Assembly: GCA_024734555.1 (NCBI GenBank)
Contig: JANPWX010000613.1
Coordinates: forward strand, 661,918-725,917
DNA length: 64,000 bases
From: Trochalopteron elliotii
Lineage: Eukaryota; Chordata; Aves; Passeriformes; Leiothrichidae
Direction of reading: 5' to 3'
Shown: positions 52,726-64,000 of the stretch, piece by piece
How the letters are laid out: every line of letters starts with the position of its first letter
Position numbering within the stretch: the first letter of the stretch is position 1
Position numbers and translations under genes: made by a program
The notes under the pieces: model-generated
Databases searched by the model: none
What the model was told of the DNA's origin: nothing
The model's input: the letters and a program-made list of their open reading frames with translations, nothing else

Positions 52726-55700
52726 CAAAGCAACTCTGTATCCTTCACTGCTGTGACTCAGGAGCTGACCTTTTCAGGACTGATGGTGAAATTCCAGTTT
52801 TTCCTACTGATTCTGGTTGTTGTGATACCCTTGGCTGCTGGGCTGCTTACACTCCCGCAGGAAGGGAGCATGGGCTTCCATCTGGGATGGCTTGCACTGG
52901 TTCTGCCAGCAAGCAAAATGTCCTCATTCCTGTCATTTCCTGTAGGGAGGCAGGGGCAGTGCAGGTGGGCTTTGGGTAGGCAAAGATCCCATAAGGACAT
53001 CTGCTGCTGGAGACAGATGTATTTTAGCTGTAATTCTCCCATCAATGCTTTTGTGCAGTTCCTTCTGGGCCAGGAACATCTTCTGGCAAAATGGCACAAT
53101 CAGGAGCACTTGGGGATTGGTGTGTATTTGTTCCTGCCCTCTCCACTGTCAGCCAAATGCCAGGAATAGGAGTTGGAAAGCCAGCAGTGGCCAGTGTGTG
53201 TAAACAGGTTTCCTAGAATGAAATGGTTTTTCCTTGAACCATCCAAGCTGATGAATGTGCTTTTGCCTTCTCCCCTTGAGGTTGACTTTGGTGTGTTCTG
53301 CCAGAGAGCTGAAGGGCAGGGCAGCAGCTCCTCTGCCTCTGGGAAGGGGGAGGCAGGGCACACGGGGATGTGAGATTGGAGAGGAATCAGGATTTAAACA
53401 GCAAAATGGGGAAACACTTTCCAAAAGAGAGGGATCTGCTGTGTGTGGGGAAGGGAGTGGAGCCTTGGGCTGTGTTGCTGCACATGCAGCCTGTGCTCTC
53501 CTGGGTGGGAGCATGGGTGGTTCCTGCTCCAGCAGAGCCAGTTTAAGGAGCATGCCCATGGAGATCCTGGGTGGGGGTTTCCACAGGTTCTTCCTGAGCT
53601 GTCCTCTCGCCATGGAAGCCCTGGCAGACACAGTGAATCCTGCTGGGCTCCACTCAGTGTTCCCACTTACTGCTGGCAGCACCAGCTCGTGGCTCTCCCT
53701 CTGGCCACTCTTCCTGATGGCTGTTTGGCTGTTCTAGAACCACCTCAACTTGGGCAGCCCTTGCAGCCCCTCATCCATAGCTGCCAGGCTGAATCCTGTA
53801 TGTGGGAACCCTGGGGAGCTCTGAGGGTGTGACCAGTGCTGCCAGAAGCAGGTTCTGCCCTCAGCCTCTGCCATGTGTGTGTCTCAGGGCACTGCATGGT
53901 GATGTAATCCATCCACAGGCACCCCAAACTCCTTTGGCATCTCTACCACCAGCGTGGCTTCCCAGGAGCTGTCAGGAACAGAGTGAACACGCTGTCCATG
54001 ACTGTGTGGTGACACAAGGAACACACTTGTTCCCCCTTCCTGCCTCACCCACATCCTTTGTCCAACCCTCCTGCTGCTGAAAAGGTTCTTGTGACTTGTC
54101 TGAAGCAGAAGGTTCCTTAAAATTTTAAATAGAACCCACACAACTGAAGCCATTCAGTCCTGGAATAATATTTACTGCCGTTTTCATTTTTTTTTTAATA
54201 AAAATTTAAGGAGTTTAAAGATTCACAGAGAAGACACAGATTTGGTGGGATATTTAATAGCTGAATCATTAAATATCAGCCAGGAAGCTGCAGGGGAGAA
54301 ATTTACTGCAGTGTTAAGGACTAGGCAAGGGGTAAATTTAGTTTATTAAAATACATTTTTGGTATGATAACCAGGGTATTCACCAAAGAGTCACATTCCT
54401 TTATCACACTCTGCACATCCAGTGTCAACATTAAGACTTGAATTGTAAGTGGCATGTCCTCTCCTCTGACAGAACTCGCCTTCTGGGCAAAGCAAAATTG
54501 TTTCTTGACAACAAGAACAGAGGATCCAGAGCTGGGCTGTTTTATTCCTGGCTCTCCACTGACTTGCTAAATAGCCCTGAGCCCTTCCTTGCCCCAGCTT
54601 CCCCCTCTGTGACACCCAGCCAGGCAAGGCAAATGCAGTTTTGCCTTGTTCCAAGCAAGCAGGTGCTGCCAGATTTTCTGTTTCACATCCTTCCTTTGGG
54701 AGCCTGAGTTGGGGGACAGCAGATTGCCTCTAGCAATAAACCCAAATATAATATTAATTCCATTTCTTTCACTGTATAGAGGTGGGCTATGAAGAGAATC
54801 GGTTAAACAAGCAATGAGATTCTAGGCAGTGAAATTATTCAAACAGAAGAGAAATCTTTAATCCTTGGGGCTTCCAAGCCAGCTGGATGAAAGAGGAAAA
54901 TGTGTACTTGGAGGTTGTTCAGTGACAGCCAGCACAGTGCTTTCAGCAGGGGGGAAGGAGGAACCTCTTAGGGATGGAAGAAGGAGGAATGTGCTTCTTG
55001 TGCCTTTTTTTGTAATCTGATAATTGTCTTTGCAGAGCAAGCAAGAATGTGCACACGTCTATTACCCACTCCTTTCCCAAATATAGCCATATTCCAGTAA
55101 AATCCGGCAACGTCACAGGACAGAAACACTCCCAGTGTCTTCACTGGACACATTTAAAACTCCCTGATATTTACAAGATAGGAAAAAACTAAACCAGCTC
55201 ATCTTTTAGCCCCATAACTTAGGAATTCATCAGTTGCTGGTGCCATTTAACTTGTGTCAGGGAGTGCTGCTTTCCACTGTCTCAGTGAGTTGTTCCTGCT
55301 GCCTGTCCAAACTCTGCTCCACCTGTTCCCAGTCCTGCTCCAGGCTCTGTGGCATGGCCAGGGCTCTGCAGAGGCCTTTGGTTATCTGATGCCTTGTGTT
55401 ATTTGAAATGTGCACCTTGAAGCAAAAATGCAAAAATTGTGGCTCTGTGGGGAGCAAAACTGAAGCTGGTTAACGCCAGCTGGGATTGGGAGGATTTCAA
55501 GTCTGCTGGATGTCAGCAGGAACCAGTTGTTGGCCCAGCTGAACCCAGGAGTCTCTTGGCAGTACAGATATATTCCTTAGAAGCAATTCAGAGCTGTGAC
55601 AAGTTCCCATGGGCCAGCAGTGCAGTTGGGAATTTCCAGTTCCCAAAATCTTGTTCCTGGCTGTATTTTTGTTCCCTTATCGCTGTTTTTGAAATTCAAA

Positions 55701-56502
55701 GCAATCAAATTTTTGCTCCTTTTCTCTTTTTCTCTGCTGGGAGTCCTGTTAAATTTTTTCTGTACCATCACCAACAATCATCCTTGTAATCCAGTAGCAG
55801 CAAATTTCAGCTCTGGGTAATGAATCACATTAAAGTTGGACAGGAGTGTTTGGTGTCGCCGACAGCAAAACTCCACAGCCGAAGGAAAAGCCCAACGCTG
55901 GGCCCAGGGATAAGCCAGTTCAGCTGTACAAGATTTCCTGCCAGGTACTTTTATCCCCTGCTTACGGATTTATACCACAGAGAGCTTTAAAGTTTTTGAC
56001 ATCTCCCCCATCATGTGATGAGCCAGCTTATTTTGGAGATTCCTGTTACTTGTACTGGAAGCACATGCAGGGGAATGGAGCAGGGACTCAGCTCAGCCTC
56101 AGAAATATCTGCCTGTTTTAAGCCAAATACTTGACCTTTTTGACACTAGCCGTGACCTTGCACTCCACCAATGCTTTCCTCTGGAAATGTGAATAAAATT
56201 AATATAATTTGGTTCACACCTGGTTTGTTTCTTCTGTGTGTGGGGTCGATCTCAGCAGTGCTCAGGAAGACACAGGGCTGGCTGCCCTGGAGGGGCACTG
56301 GGAGGATTTGGTCATCACATTGTTGTCCTTCCCCTAAACCTAAACCTGGCAGTCACAACACAAGGTAGCATCTTCATTTTTACCCCTTTGTCTGTATCTC
56401 TTATCTCTCTACTTGAGCACTCCTTGATGTGTTCACAAGACAGCACTGGCTGCTACAGCTGCGCCTGATCCCCAGTTCCTCACTCTGCTGCTGCCAGGTT
56501 CT

Positions 56503-56745
56503 AATCATAGAATCCTGGGATGATTTGGGATGGAAGGACCTTAAAGACCATCCAGAGATGGAGTAGCTGCAGCTGGTCTGGGCAATCTGTGCTGGGGGCT
56601 CCCCATCCTCACAGGGAACAATTCGTTCCCAGTATCCCACCTATCCCTGCCCTCTGGCAGTTGGGAAGCCATTCCCTGTGTCCTGTCCCTCCAGTCCCTT
56701 GTCCAAAGACCCTCTCCAGTTCTCCCAGGGACCCTGTAGGCACTG
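56503..56745 (-). mobile_element. CR1 LINE 3' fragment (antisense)
   Basis: Starts ATCATAGAATCCTGGGATGA and continues through GGAAGGACCTTAAAGACCAT, CCATTCCCTGTGTCCTGTCC and GACCCTCTCCAGTTCTCC. The right boundary is approximate. Confidence 0.85.
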
Positions 56746-59700
56746 GCTCATGGCTTCCTCTTGAATTCCTTAATCCCTCGAGGTTTTCTATCACAAACAA
56801 TCCCAGAACTCTTCACCTTCTTAAGGAAGCTCCCAAAGTTGGGTTTTTAACTAAAACTAGGAAGAACTTGTTCTCAGTATGAATCCATGTTAGAACTCTG
56901 TGTGTTGGGAGTCTGTCTGTTTTCCCTTTCCTTAATGCCCCCCTGAGCTTCTTCACTGTGTGTCCATAACCATTATAATTACCTTACCTGTTTCTGCTCT
57001 AATCATAATTAGCTGATAAATTGCAAACCATTCTCTAATGTGCCCCAAAATGAGGCACTGAACTTTTCCTCCTGCTCCTCCCCAGGGGCGTCTGGAGCTG
57101 CACCTGCAGCAGGTCACGCGTCCAAGGGCAGAGGGGCCAGGGCCACATTGGCAGCTGAGGTTTGCAAACTTTCTGAAACTAAAAATATTGGGGAGTTGGC
57201 TCCCAGCCATAATTTCTAAACTATCCCATCTTCAGGGTAAACATTTGCTCTCATTGGTTTTTCCCTTCCAACGTTTTTGCTTCTATTTAAACTGTGGCAT
57301 GTTTGCTTTTGTTACTGTGATCGGATTCCCGGTCTGGGGAGCTGGGCTGCTTGGAGCAGGCTCAGGAACATCAAATGCTGGTCTGTACTCTTGTTAGTTC
57401 CCTTGGGGCTGTGCTGGGTTGTGTGGCTGTGTCCTTGCCCTTTGGAGATCTGAGTTTCTCTGCAGCAGCGATTTTTTTCCCCCCACGATTTTGATGGAGA
57501 AGTTTGAGCAGAGCAAGGAGCATCAATCACCCAAACGGCTGATTGCATTTGCAGATTATTCTGCTCAGGCAAACATGGAAATTTTTTGTCCTAAGTCATA
57601 TTTCTCCTTGGGCAGGGAAAACTTGTGGTTGATCTTTTTGCCTACTCAGGTTATTTTTTCAGCCCTGACCATGCTCTGTGGAACTGGTTTGTCCCTTGTG
57701 CCAAGACCCATCACACGATGATCAGTGGGGTTTGCAAACCCACTGGAGAGACTGTAGGGGTCTCTCATTTTATCAGGTGACCTGCTGTTATCTATGGGTG
57801 TACAGCCCCCAGCTCTCACTTTCTCCCACTTGCCGAATCCTGCACCACCCTGGTTTCCACAACAAACACCTTCTGACAACCTAAAATTATCAAATCCTAC
57901 AACTTTCTCAGGAGCAGGAACTGTAAAGACAAACCACTGCGCTCCCCTGACAGCCCAACCCAGCAGGAAGAAGGATGTGGGGATGGATGGAAAGGGAACC
58001 TGTCTCCGTCTTGCACTGCAGCTGATGGGCAAATCCAGTTTCAGGAGAAAAAGAGAGCGTTGGAGGGGTTGAAGAGAGCTGCTGTGCTCTGCCCAGCCAG
58101 CTGCAGCAGTGCCAGACCTTTGCCAAACAACACTCCATTATTTATTGACTTTGCTTGTCACTTCCCCTAATATTTTTTTCTCCTTGCCACCATGTACAGC
58201 CTCAGCTTATTAATTGCCCCATGACACTTTCTTCTCTCTACATTCTTCACCATCCAGACACTTCTAATGTAAGCAAGATATTTTTTGGAGTCGGATACAT
58301 TTGCTGCTGGAACATTTCCAGCTGCTTTAAGAAATGTGCTGAAGGCCTTTGCAGAAGGGTATCAGTGCCAGAGTCCCCAGAGGTGCTGGCTTTCACCCAG
58401 GAAACCCCTTCCCACCCACTTCCATCCTGCACCAGGGCACTGGTGCCTTCAATCGTGTGCTTTTGTCCTCAAAAAAGGGATTATGGATGATGGCTTCACC
58501 ATCATTTAACCTGGTGCCCTCACATTGGGTCCTTTTGGGCCATAGAGTGGCTTTTTGCAGCAATGCTGGTTGAAGCAGCTTTTTAAACCAGAGCATTGTC
58601 CATGTCCCTTTCAGCACTTGAGCAGACTCAAATTCCCCAGGTGTTCAGAAATGCTTCCAAAAGGCTGTTCCAAACTGAGGTGGTTTCTGTGGGTCAGGGT
58701 TGCCAAAAGGCTTCCACTTTGTGCACCCTCCTAAAACTCGAGAGATTTTCTGCTCCAGGCTCAGGTGCTCAGAGCCCATAGCTCCGGGGTTTGTTATCCC
58801 TGGCAGGACCAGAGCAGGGGAGGCTGTGCTATGTCTCTGCTGCTCAAAGTTGGACCACACAACTATTCAATGAGTCTCCAGATGGTTTTCACACTGTCTT
58901 GAACTCCTCTCTCCCATGGGTGGAATTGAAAAAGGCCAAAGAGGCTCAGATATAAATTACCCCATTCCCAAGCATGTCTGTGCTGCTGGTTGATGCTTGG
59001 GGAAGGTCGCTCTTCATTTCAGAAGAAACACAACAGTTGAAGCATTGATTTTTGTTTTCTTCCCCACAAAGAGGTATTTTCCTCCTCCTTGCACTTTGCC
59101 ACCACACCACATGCTGAAAGAATTAACCAGATTAAGTCTTCAGAGCTCAGTAGCACCTTCTCCCTTTTTCTCCCTAGGTTGTTTTTCCCCTCATCACAGG
59201 GATTTCCCTGCCCTGTGATGCTCCTTCCCCACCAATAAATTCTTCATGCAAACAGTTAATTCTGCCACTATCCCACTATCAATCCCCTTCCTTTTGATGA
59301 ATGCTGCACATACATGTGAGCCCACAGGCATCCCCTTCTCTTTACCAACATCCCTCCTTCCCAACACCATCCACTCCCCAGATGCCCCTGGTGGGTTGAG
59401 CACCAGAGGACAGGATGTCCCTTGGGCCTGGTGGGGTAAAGGCAGACCCACGGATTTCCCTCCAGCTCCTCCAAATCCTGTCACGAAACAGCAGGAAAAT
59501 GCTCTTGGGTGGCAGCAGTGCAGCTCCACCAGCATCTCAGCCTCCCCTGCTCCCACCCAGCCAGGTTGCAGACCCTTGCCATGGCAGAAAGCCCAGGGTA
59601 AACCAGAGCAAACAACACTGGATCCACCCAGTCCAGCTGGAGGCAGGAGCCCTGTCTGTATACCCACCACCAGAGCCAGAGGCAGGCCAGGGTGACGCAA

Positions 59701-60495
59701 AGCAAGCGGGAATGCCACAGCACCCACAGGGGAGAGGCTCCAGCAATGACAGGGGATTCTGTTGGGATCCCTGTGTGTCCCCATCGTGCTCCCCAGTTGG
59801 AGATCAGGCTGGGCTGGAAGCAGAAAGGAGCCTTGGAGCTGTGGTTGGTGCGGGTGGGAGTGATGCTGTGGCTGCAGCATGAGCTGCGCTGCTGATCTTG
59901 TTGCAGCAACACGTCTCCAGCAAAGGCAGCTCTGGGAATGCTTTCACAAGGGATGGGAGGCCCCTTTACCAGTCTCCATAAATCAGCCAGCAGGGTTTCT
60001 GTGTCTTTCTTGCTACTTTCTCTGTTTCCCAGGATTTTGCAAAACTCTGGGCTGAGCAACCTATTTGGGAGGAAACTGCCCTAAACAACTCCTGAAACAG
60101 GCAGTTGATAAAGGAACCATTTACATTTAAAATAAATAGAGCATTTTTGGCTTTGGATCAAAACCAAGTTTTGTTTAGTGTTACCATTTTCAGTGAGTCA
60201 TTTCTTTTTATACCCAGGCAGTTTCTCTTATAAAATGTACATGAGGACTCACTGTAAGCAGGGCAGGAAGCACTGTGGGGTTTTTTTACTATTGCAGAAG
60301 GTTTCCCCAGGACAGAGCCACCAAAGCTTTTCCTTGCCTTGAAGTTGGTGCTTGTTTATGTCTGTTTACAAGCAAATTCCATTAAGAACCAAGAGTGATG
60401 CTGTTGATGGCTCTACTGTATGTTAGCACTGTATTTCCAGCTAGATGTTGCAAGTAACTCTTTATCCACTACAAATGGAAAACTTTTATTAGTCC

Positions 60496-60555
60496 AGGGT
60501 TGGACTTGATGATCCTGGTGGGTCCCTTCCAGCTCAGGATATTCTGATTCCATGA
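60496..60555 (+). mobile_element. CR1 LINE extreme 3' end (sense)
   Basis: GGTTGGACTTGATGATCCTG, then GTGGGTCCCTTCCAGCTCAG, ending near ATTCTGATTCCATGA. Confidence 0.85.
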
Positions 60556-62478
60556 CCTTCCAGGGTGCTCAGCCAGAGCAGTAGCATCTGCATCCCTTTA
60601 AGAAGACGTGTCTGGTCAAGATCATCCACCACATCCCATGAAACAAGATTTAAAATAGGAGACCTCCCCTTCAAAGAGTCAGCTTTGTTTAGCAGTAAAA
60701 TTGATTAATTGCTGGAAGGGATAAAGAAAACAAAGCCTCCTGTTGATCCCGTGGGGTCAGGCTTGCTCTGTCACAGATGCCCTGTGAACAGCGGGTGCTT
60801 TCACCTTCCCTTGCCCTGCTCCTGCTGTGCTGCTCTTTGCTTTGGACCCTGAAGGACCATCCTGTTGCCTGGTTTAAGAGACAGGAGCATCACCCAGACG
60901 GATTCAGGGACTGCAGTAGTTACCACAAGGAGTGTCAGCTGCTCAGTATGAGGGCAAACGAGGACAGGAGCTCCAGCCTCAGCCTGCTCCGGCTGCACGC
61001 AAGTGCTTCCGGCTCTCATCCCTTCTCCCTGGCATGCCAAGGAGAGCTGGGAGCGAGATAGGACAAGTTTGATGTGATCTGTTGTGGTCCAGAGACATGC
61101 TGGGCACTGTCAAAAGTCTGATTCATTTCAAGTGGCATCAGCCCTCACAAAGCAGAACATCTTGTCTGAGGTACCTCAGCTCCAACGCTGGACACAGGAG
61201 GAATCATCCTCTGATGAAATGAAGGAATCCCCTTCTCCTTACACAGCTCTTTTGGGATTACACGTGTGGAAATGCTGACTTTCTCCCTCAACCCTCAGAA
61301 GAGCCCAGGGGACGGCTGATTTTCAGCTGGCTGAGGTCAGGCGTGGTGAATTCCCTCAGACAAGATGTATGGAATGCTTTCCGTAGTATTTATTGTGTGT
61401 TTTATTATAATAACACAGCAGGATTTTTCTCCTCTCTCCTCTTTCCTCATGCCTGCCTGCCCAGGCTCTGAGCATGATTAACCTAGAAAAGCTCCTTGCA
61501 ATGTTCAGCAAATGCTGGATGATTTTAGGAAAGCATCAGTTGGGAAGCATCCCCAGCTGAAGGGGTGCAGAGGTGAGGTGTGGTGAGGCTCTGTCCTCAC
61601 AGGACGAGAGGGTCCCTTAATTCACTGCTGCTCAGGCAGCTCACTTAAATCCATAGATGGAAAAATTCAGTAGTTGTATGTCAGATCATGAAATAGTCCC
61701 AAAAGAATGAAGAAAAACACACCATGATATTCCTATGGGAGCTCAGCTTCATCAGGACTCATAAAATCACCACTTGAGCTGTGGCAGAGTGTTAATTATT
61801 TTCTTGCCTATTACGGCCATGTGTGTAATTGCTCCAGTCCCCATTAATAGGGTTAGCAAAGTGCTCTCCCAAATGGCACCTCTTTTTTTTCCTTGGATTT
61901 CATCTAGACACAGTCATTCAGAGACTGAATCCAAGTCCTCTACTTAACATAGTGTCAAAAATCATTGCTCATCAGATGATCCGTTTCCTCTGGGCCACTG
62001 ATGCCAAAAGAGTTTGCACTGTTGCCTTGGGAGAACTCTAGGATTTGTGAGCTGATTTGTTTCCCTTTTCTCCAGAAAATCACCCCAAATTTCGTATCAT
62101 CTCTAGGAAGATCAAGCAGCATTCTGACAGCTGAGCTCCCTCTTGGTTCAGGATTCCCAGGAATTACTTCCCTCTGGATGAGATCCAAGGCCAGGGCTGT
62201 TCTTCAGTTGCTGTTTAATTAGTTTCTAAGTTCTTCTAGTGCCAGTGTAGATCTACATAAATTAAGCACAATAATCTATATAAGCACTTTTATAAGGAAT
62301 AGCTTTAGAAGGCCTCATGACACGGATTTCCTCCCCTCCCTCCTTTGAAGGACGTCTCCTCCCCTCCCTGTTTCTTCCCCTTTTTTACCCTGTTTTTAGC
62401 TCCAACTCCTTTTCTCTTGTTCTGTCTGGGTCAGGATCTCCAGCCAAACACCCCATGGCAAGAGGGCTGGGAATAGAT

Positions 62479-62575
62479 GGGGTGGGTGGCTTGGGCCCTT
62501 GTGGGTGGCTCAGACCCTTCATGGGTGACTGGGACCTTGGTGGGTGGCTCAGATCTCTCTGGGTGGCTCTGCCAC
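62479..62575. repeat. Short tandem repeat around GGGTGGCT
   Basis: About five imperfect units of 18-25 bases sharing TGGGTGGCTCAGA or a close variant. Too short and diverged to assign to a known family. Confidence 0.7.
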
Positions 62576-64000
62576 CACCCATCTGTGCTGAGTTCCACCA
62601 TGAGCCTCTGTGGAAAGGAAAACACTGCTTTTGTTTCCTCTGCAGCCCTCAGAGAGGCTCTAACGCCTGAGCTTGACTCCTTGACAGTCTTTAGCTGCTA
62701 ATCACACCCAAAAGTGCCCCTGCAGATATAAGCAGCAGTAAATGCACAGATCTAATCACGCCAGGGAAGGGGAGAGGTGCCATTTAGCAGTTCTAGAAAA
62801 GGATCAGCCTTCTTCAGACTATCGGTCCTTGGGGAACGATAGCGCATGCAATATTCAGTGGGACATGGAAAGCAACACAGGAGGAGCCAGAAATACCTCC
62901 AGGAAAGATCTCACTGATGGAGATGATGAAGCTGAAGAGGATCAGAGGGCTGGAAAGCCTCAGCCAGAGCCACTGTGTCTTGAGACCTTCACTGACTCCC
63001 TCCAGCTCGTGCTTAGAGTGGGAGAAACCCACAGCCTTTCCCCACCACATGACAGTGTTTTGCACATCAGGAGGGTTCCCAAACCCTGTGATCTCTGTGG
63101 GGAGCAGGAGAGGATGGAGGGGAATGGGCACATAGAGCAAGTTGTGCATGTTGCCCCTCTGCTGTCTGGAGGAGCCCAGCACAGCCCTAATCTCATTACA
63201 GCATTTTCCATAATACTACAACATGGACATAATTATTACAGGATTTTCCATTACCCAGTCTGTAATTGAAAACTTACTGGGAGAAACAGTGTCAGGTTCC
63301 CTAAATGAAAGTTATCCCTTTTGTTCCCAAAAAAACCCCAGTTTGTTATTACTTCCACTCATTCCCTCATGGGTCTCTTTGCTGGTGTCTCCTCCTTGCT
63401 CAGTCCTTAGGTGGCCATAAAATGTCTTCATTTCTGCATTCAGCATGGCTTAATCCTCTCCAGAGGGATTATGAAGAGCATTTTTCATTGTTGTTGCTGC
63501 CTTTGCAGCAGGGACTGGTTGGCTGTGACTGTCCCAGGACTGGCACTGGGGTGCTGGGCAGAAGCAACTCACTGCAGTTATTTATGCAGAGTGTGGATTG
63601 GGATGGGCCATAGAGGTGTGGTGTTTCCGAGGTAAAACTTCTGAGCACAACGTGGTAACTGGTGTGATTTCCCCTCTTGAATTCCATCCAGCATCCAGCC
63701 TCCTCTACTCTGCTCCGTGCCGTCAGTGAGTCCTTTCCAGAGACCTCTTGGAGAGGAGGGGTGAACACTCACTGGGTGCCAAGGAACTCCAGCCGAGGGC
63801 TTTGAAGCCTGCTGAGGTTCAGGGGCGAAAAGCAGTCTTGCTCTGGAAAGGGCTGGGCTGTTTAATTGCAAGCAGCATTACTGGCTTCACTCGTAAATGC
63901 CTGTGTGCTCAGCCACCCCCTCCAAACCTGTCCCGAGCGAGCAGGAGCTCACAACTCCTGCTCCCAGGGTCTGGAGGGGCAGCTTTTGGATGTTTTTCCC

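Larger units (their letters stand above)
52726..64000. other. Downstream intergenic flank
   Basis: 11 kb after the second poly(A) signal. Besides the CR1 fragments and tandem repeat listed, no exon can be supported. TMEM200B and EPB41, which lie on this side of SRSF4 in human, are not recognisable here and may follow beyond 64000. Several ORFs of 90-230 codons exist on both strands but show no family signature. Confidence 0.6.

Noticed and set aside
59194..60059. Overlapping minus-strand ORFs of 228 and 192 codons
   Set aside because: No start context, splice sites or family motif; both strands are open over the same GC-rich region.
60777..61061. 94-codon ORF with a signal-peptide-like start
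   Set aside because: The hydrophobic run is short, no following domain or conserved Cys pattern is seen, and no second exon was found.

Overview
The window looks like avian nuclear DNA. Many CR1 LINE 3' ends are scattered on both strands, there are solo LTRs with 5-bp target-site duplications, G-rich minisatellites, and vertebrate multi-exon genes with GT-AG introns. The LTR families resemble those I associate with songbirds, so a passerine is my best guess. I infer a microchromosome homologous to chicken chromosome 23 / human 1p35, because the first gene is SRSF4. No prokaryotic genes, CRISPR arrays or tRNA genes were seen.

Layout. (1) 1-8,925: SRSF4 on the + strand, six coding exons, 475 codons plus stop, complete from ATG at 26 to TAA at 8275-8277, poly(A) signal at 8905. 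Intron 1 carries a degenerate G-rich minisatellite. Intron 2 holds a block that may be the autoregulatory poison-exon region. (2) 8,926-23,327: about 14 kb with no confident exon. It contains two solo LTRs of one family in opposite orientation, a 66-bp-period minisatellite running into a 349-base assembly gap, CR1 fragments and microsatellites. (3) 23,328-52,312: a + strand gene of at least 19 coding exons, all joining in one open frame of 679 codons plus stop. It encodes a degenerate Cys motif, a basic/acidic stretch, three MBT repeats, a CCHHC zinc finger and a C-terminal SAM domain, so it is a member of the L3MBTL1/3/4 family. The 5' end was not found. Its introns hold CR1 copies and a 1.4-kb solo LTR inserted inside a CR1. 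(4) 52,726-64,000: apparently non-coding flank with CR1 fragments, a small tandem repeat and a few weak ORFs.

Main point. In human, SRSF6 lies next to L3MBTL1 on 20q13, and SRSF4 on 1p35 has no L3MBTL neighbour. The EPB41/PTPRU-type paralogon has four members (1p35, 6q22-23, 18p11, 20q11-13), but human L3MBTL genes occupy only three (6q, 18p, 20q). An intact L3MBTL-type gene beside SRSF4 fits the missing fourth copy, kept in this bird and lost in the human lineage. Exon structure and family membership are read from the sequence; the ohnolog interpretation is inference.

The two genes do not form one pathway. SRSF4 is a splicing regulator and the L3MBTL-type protein is expected to be a methyl-lysine chromatin reader. 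Their adjacency is best read as ancestral synteny.
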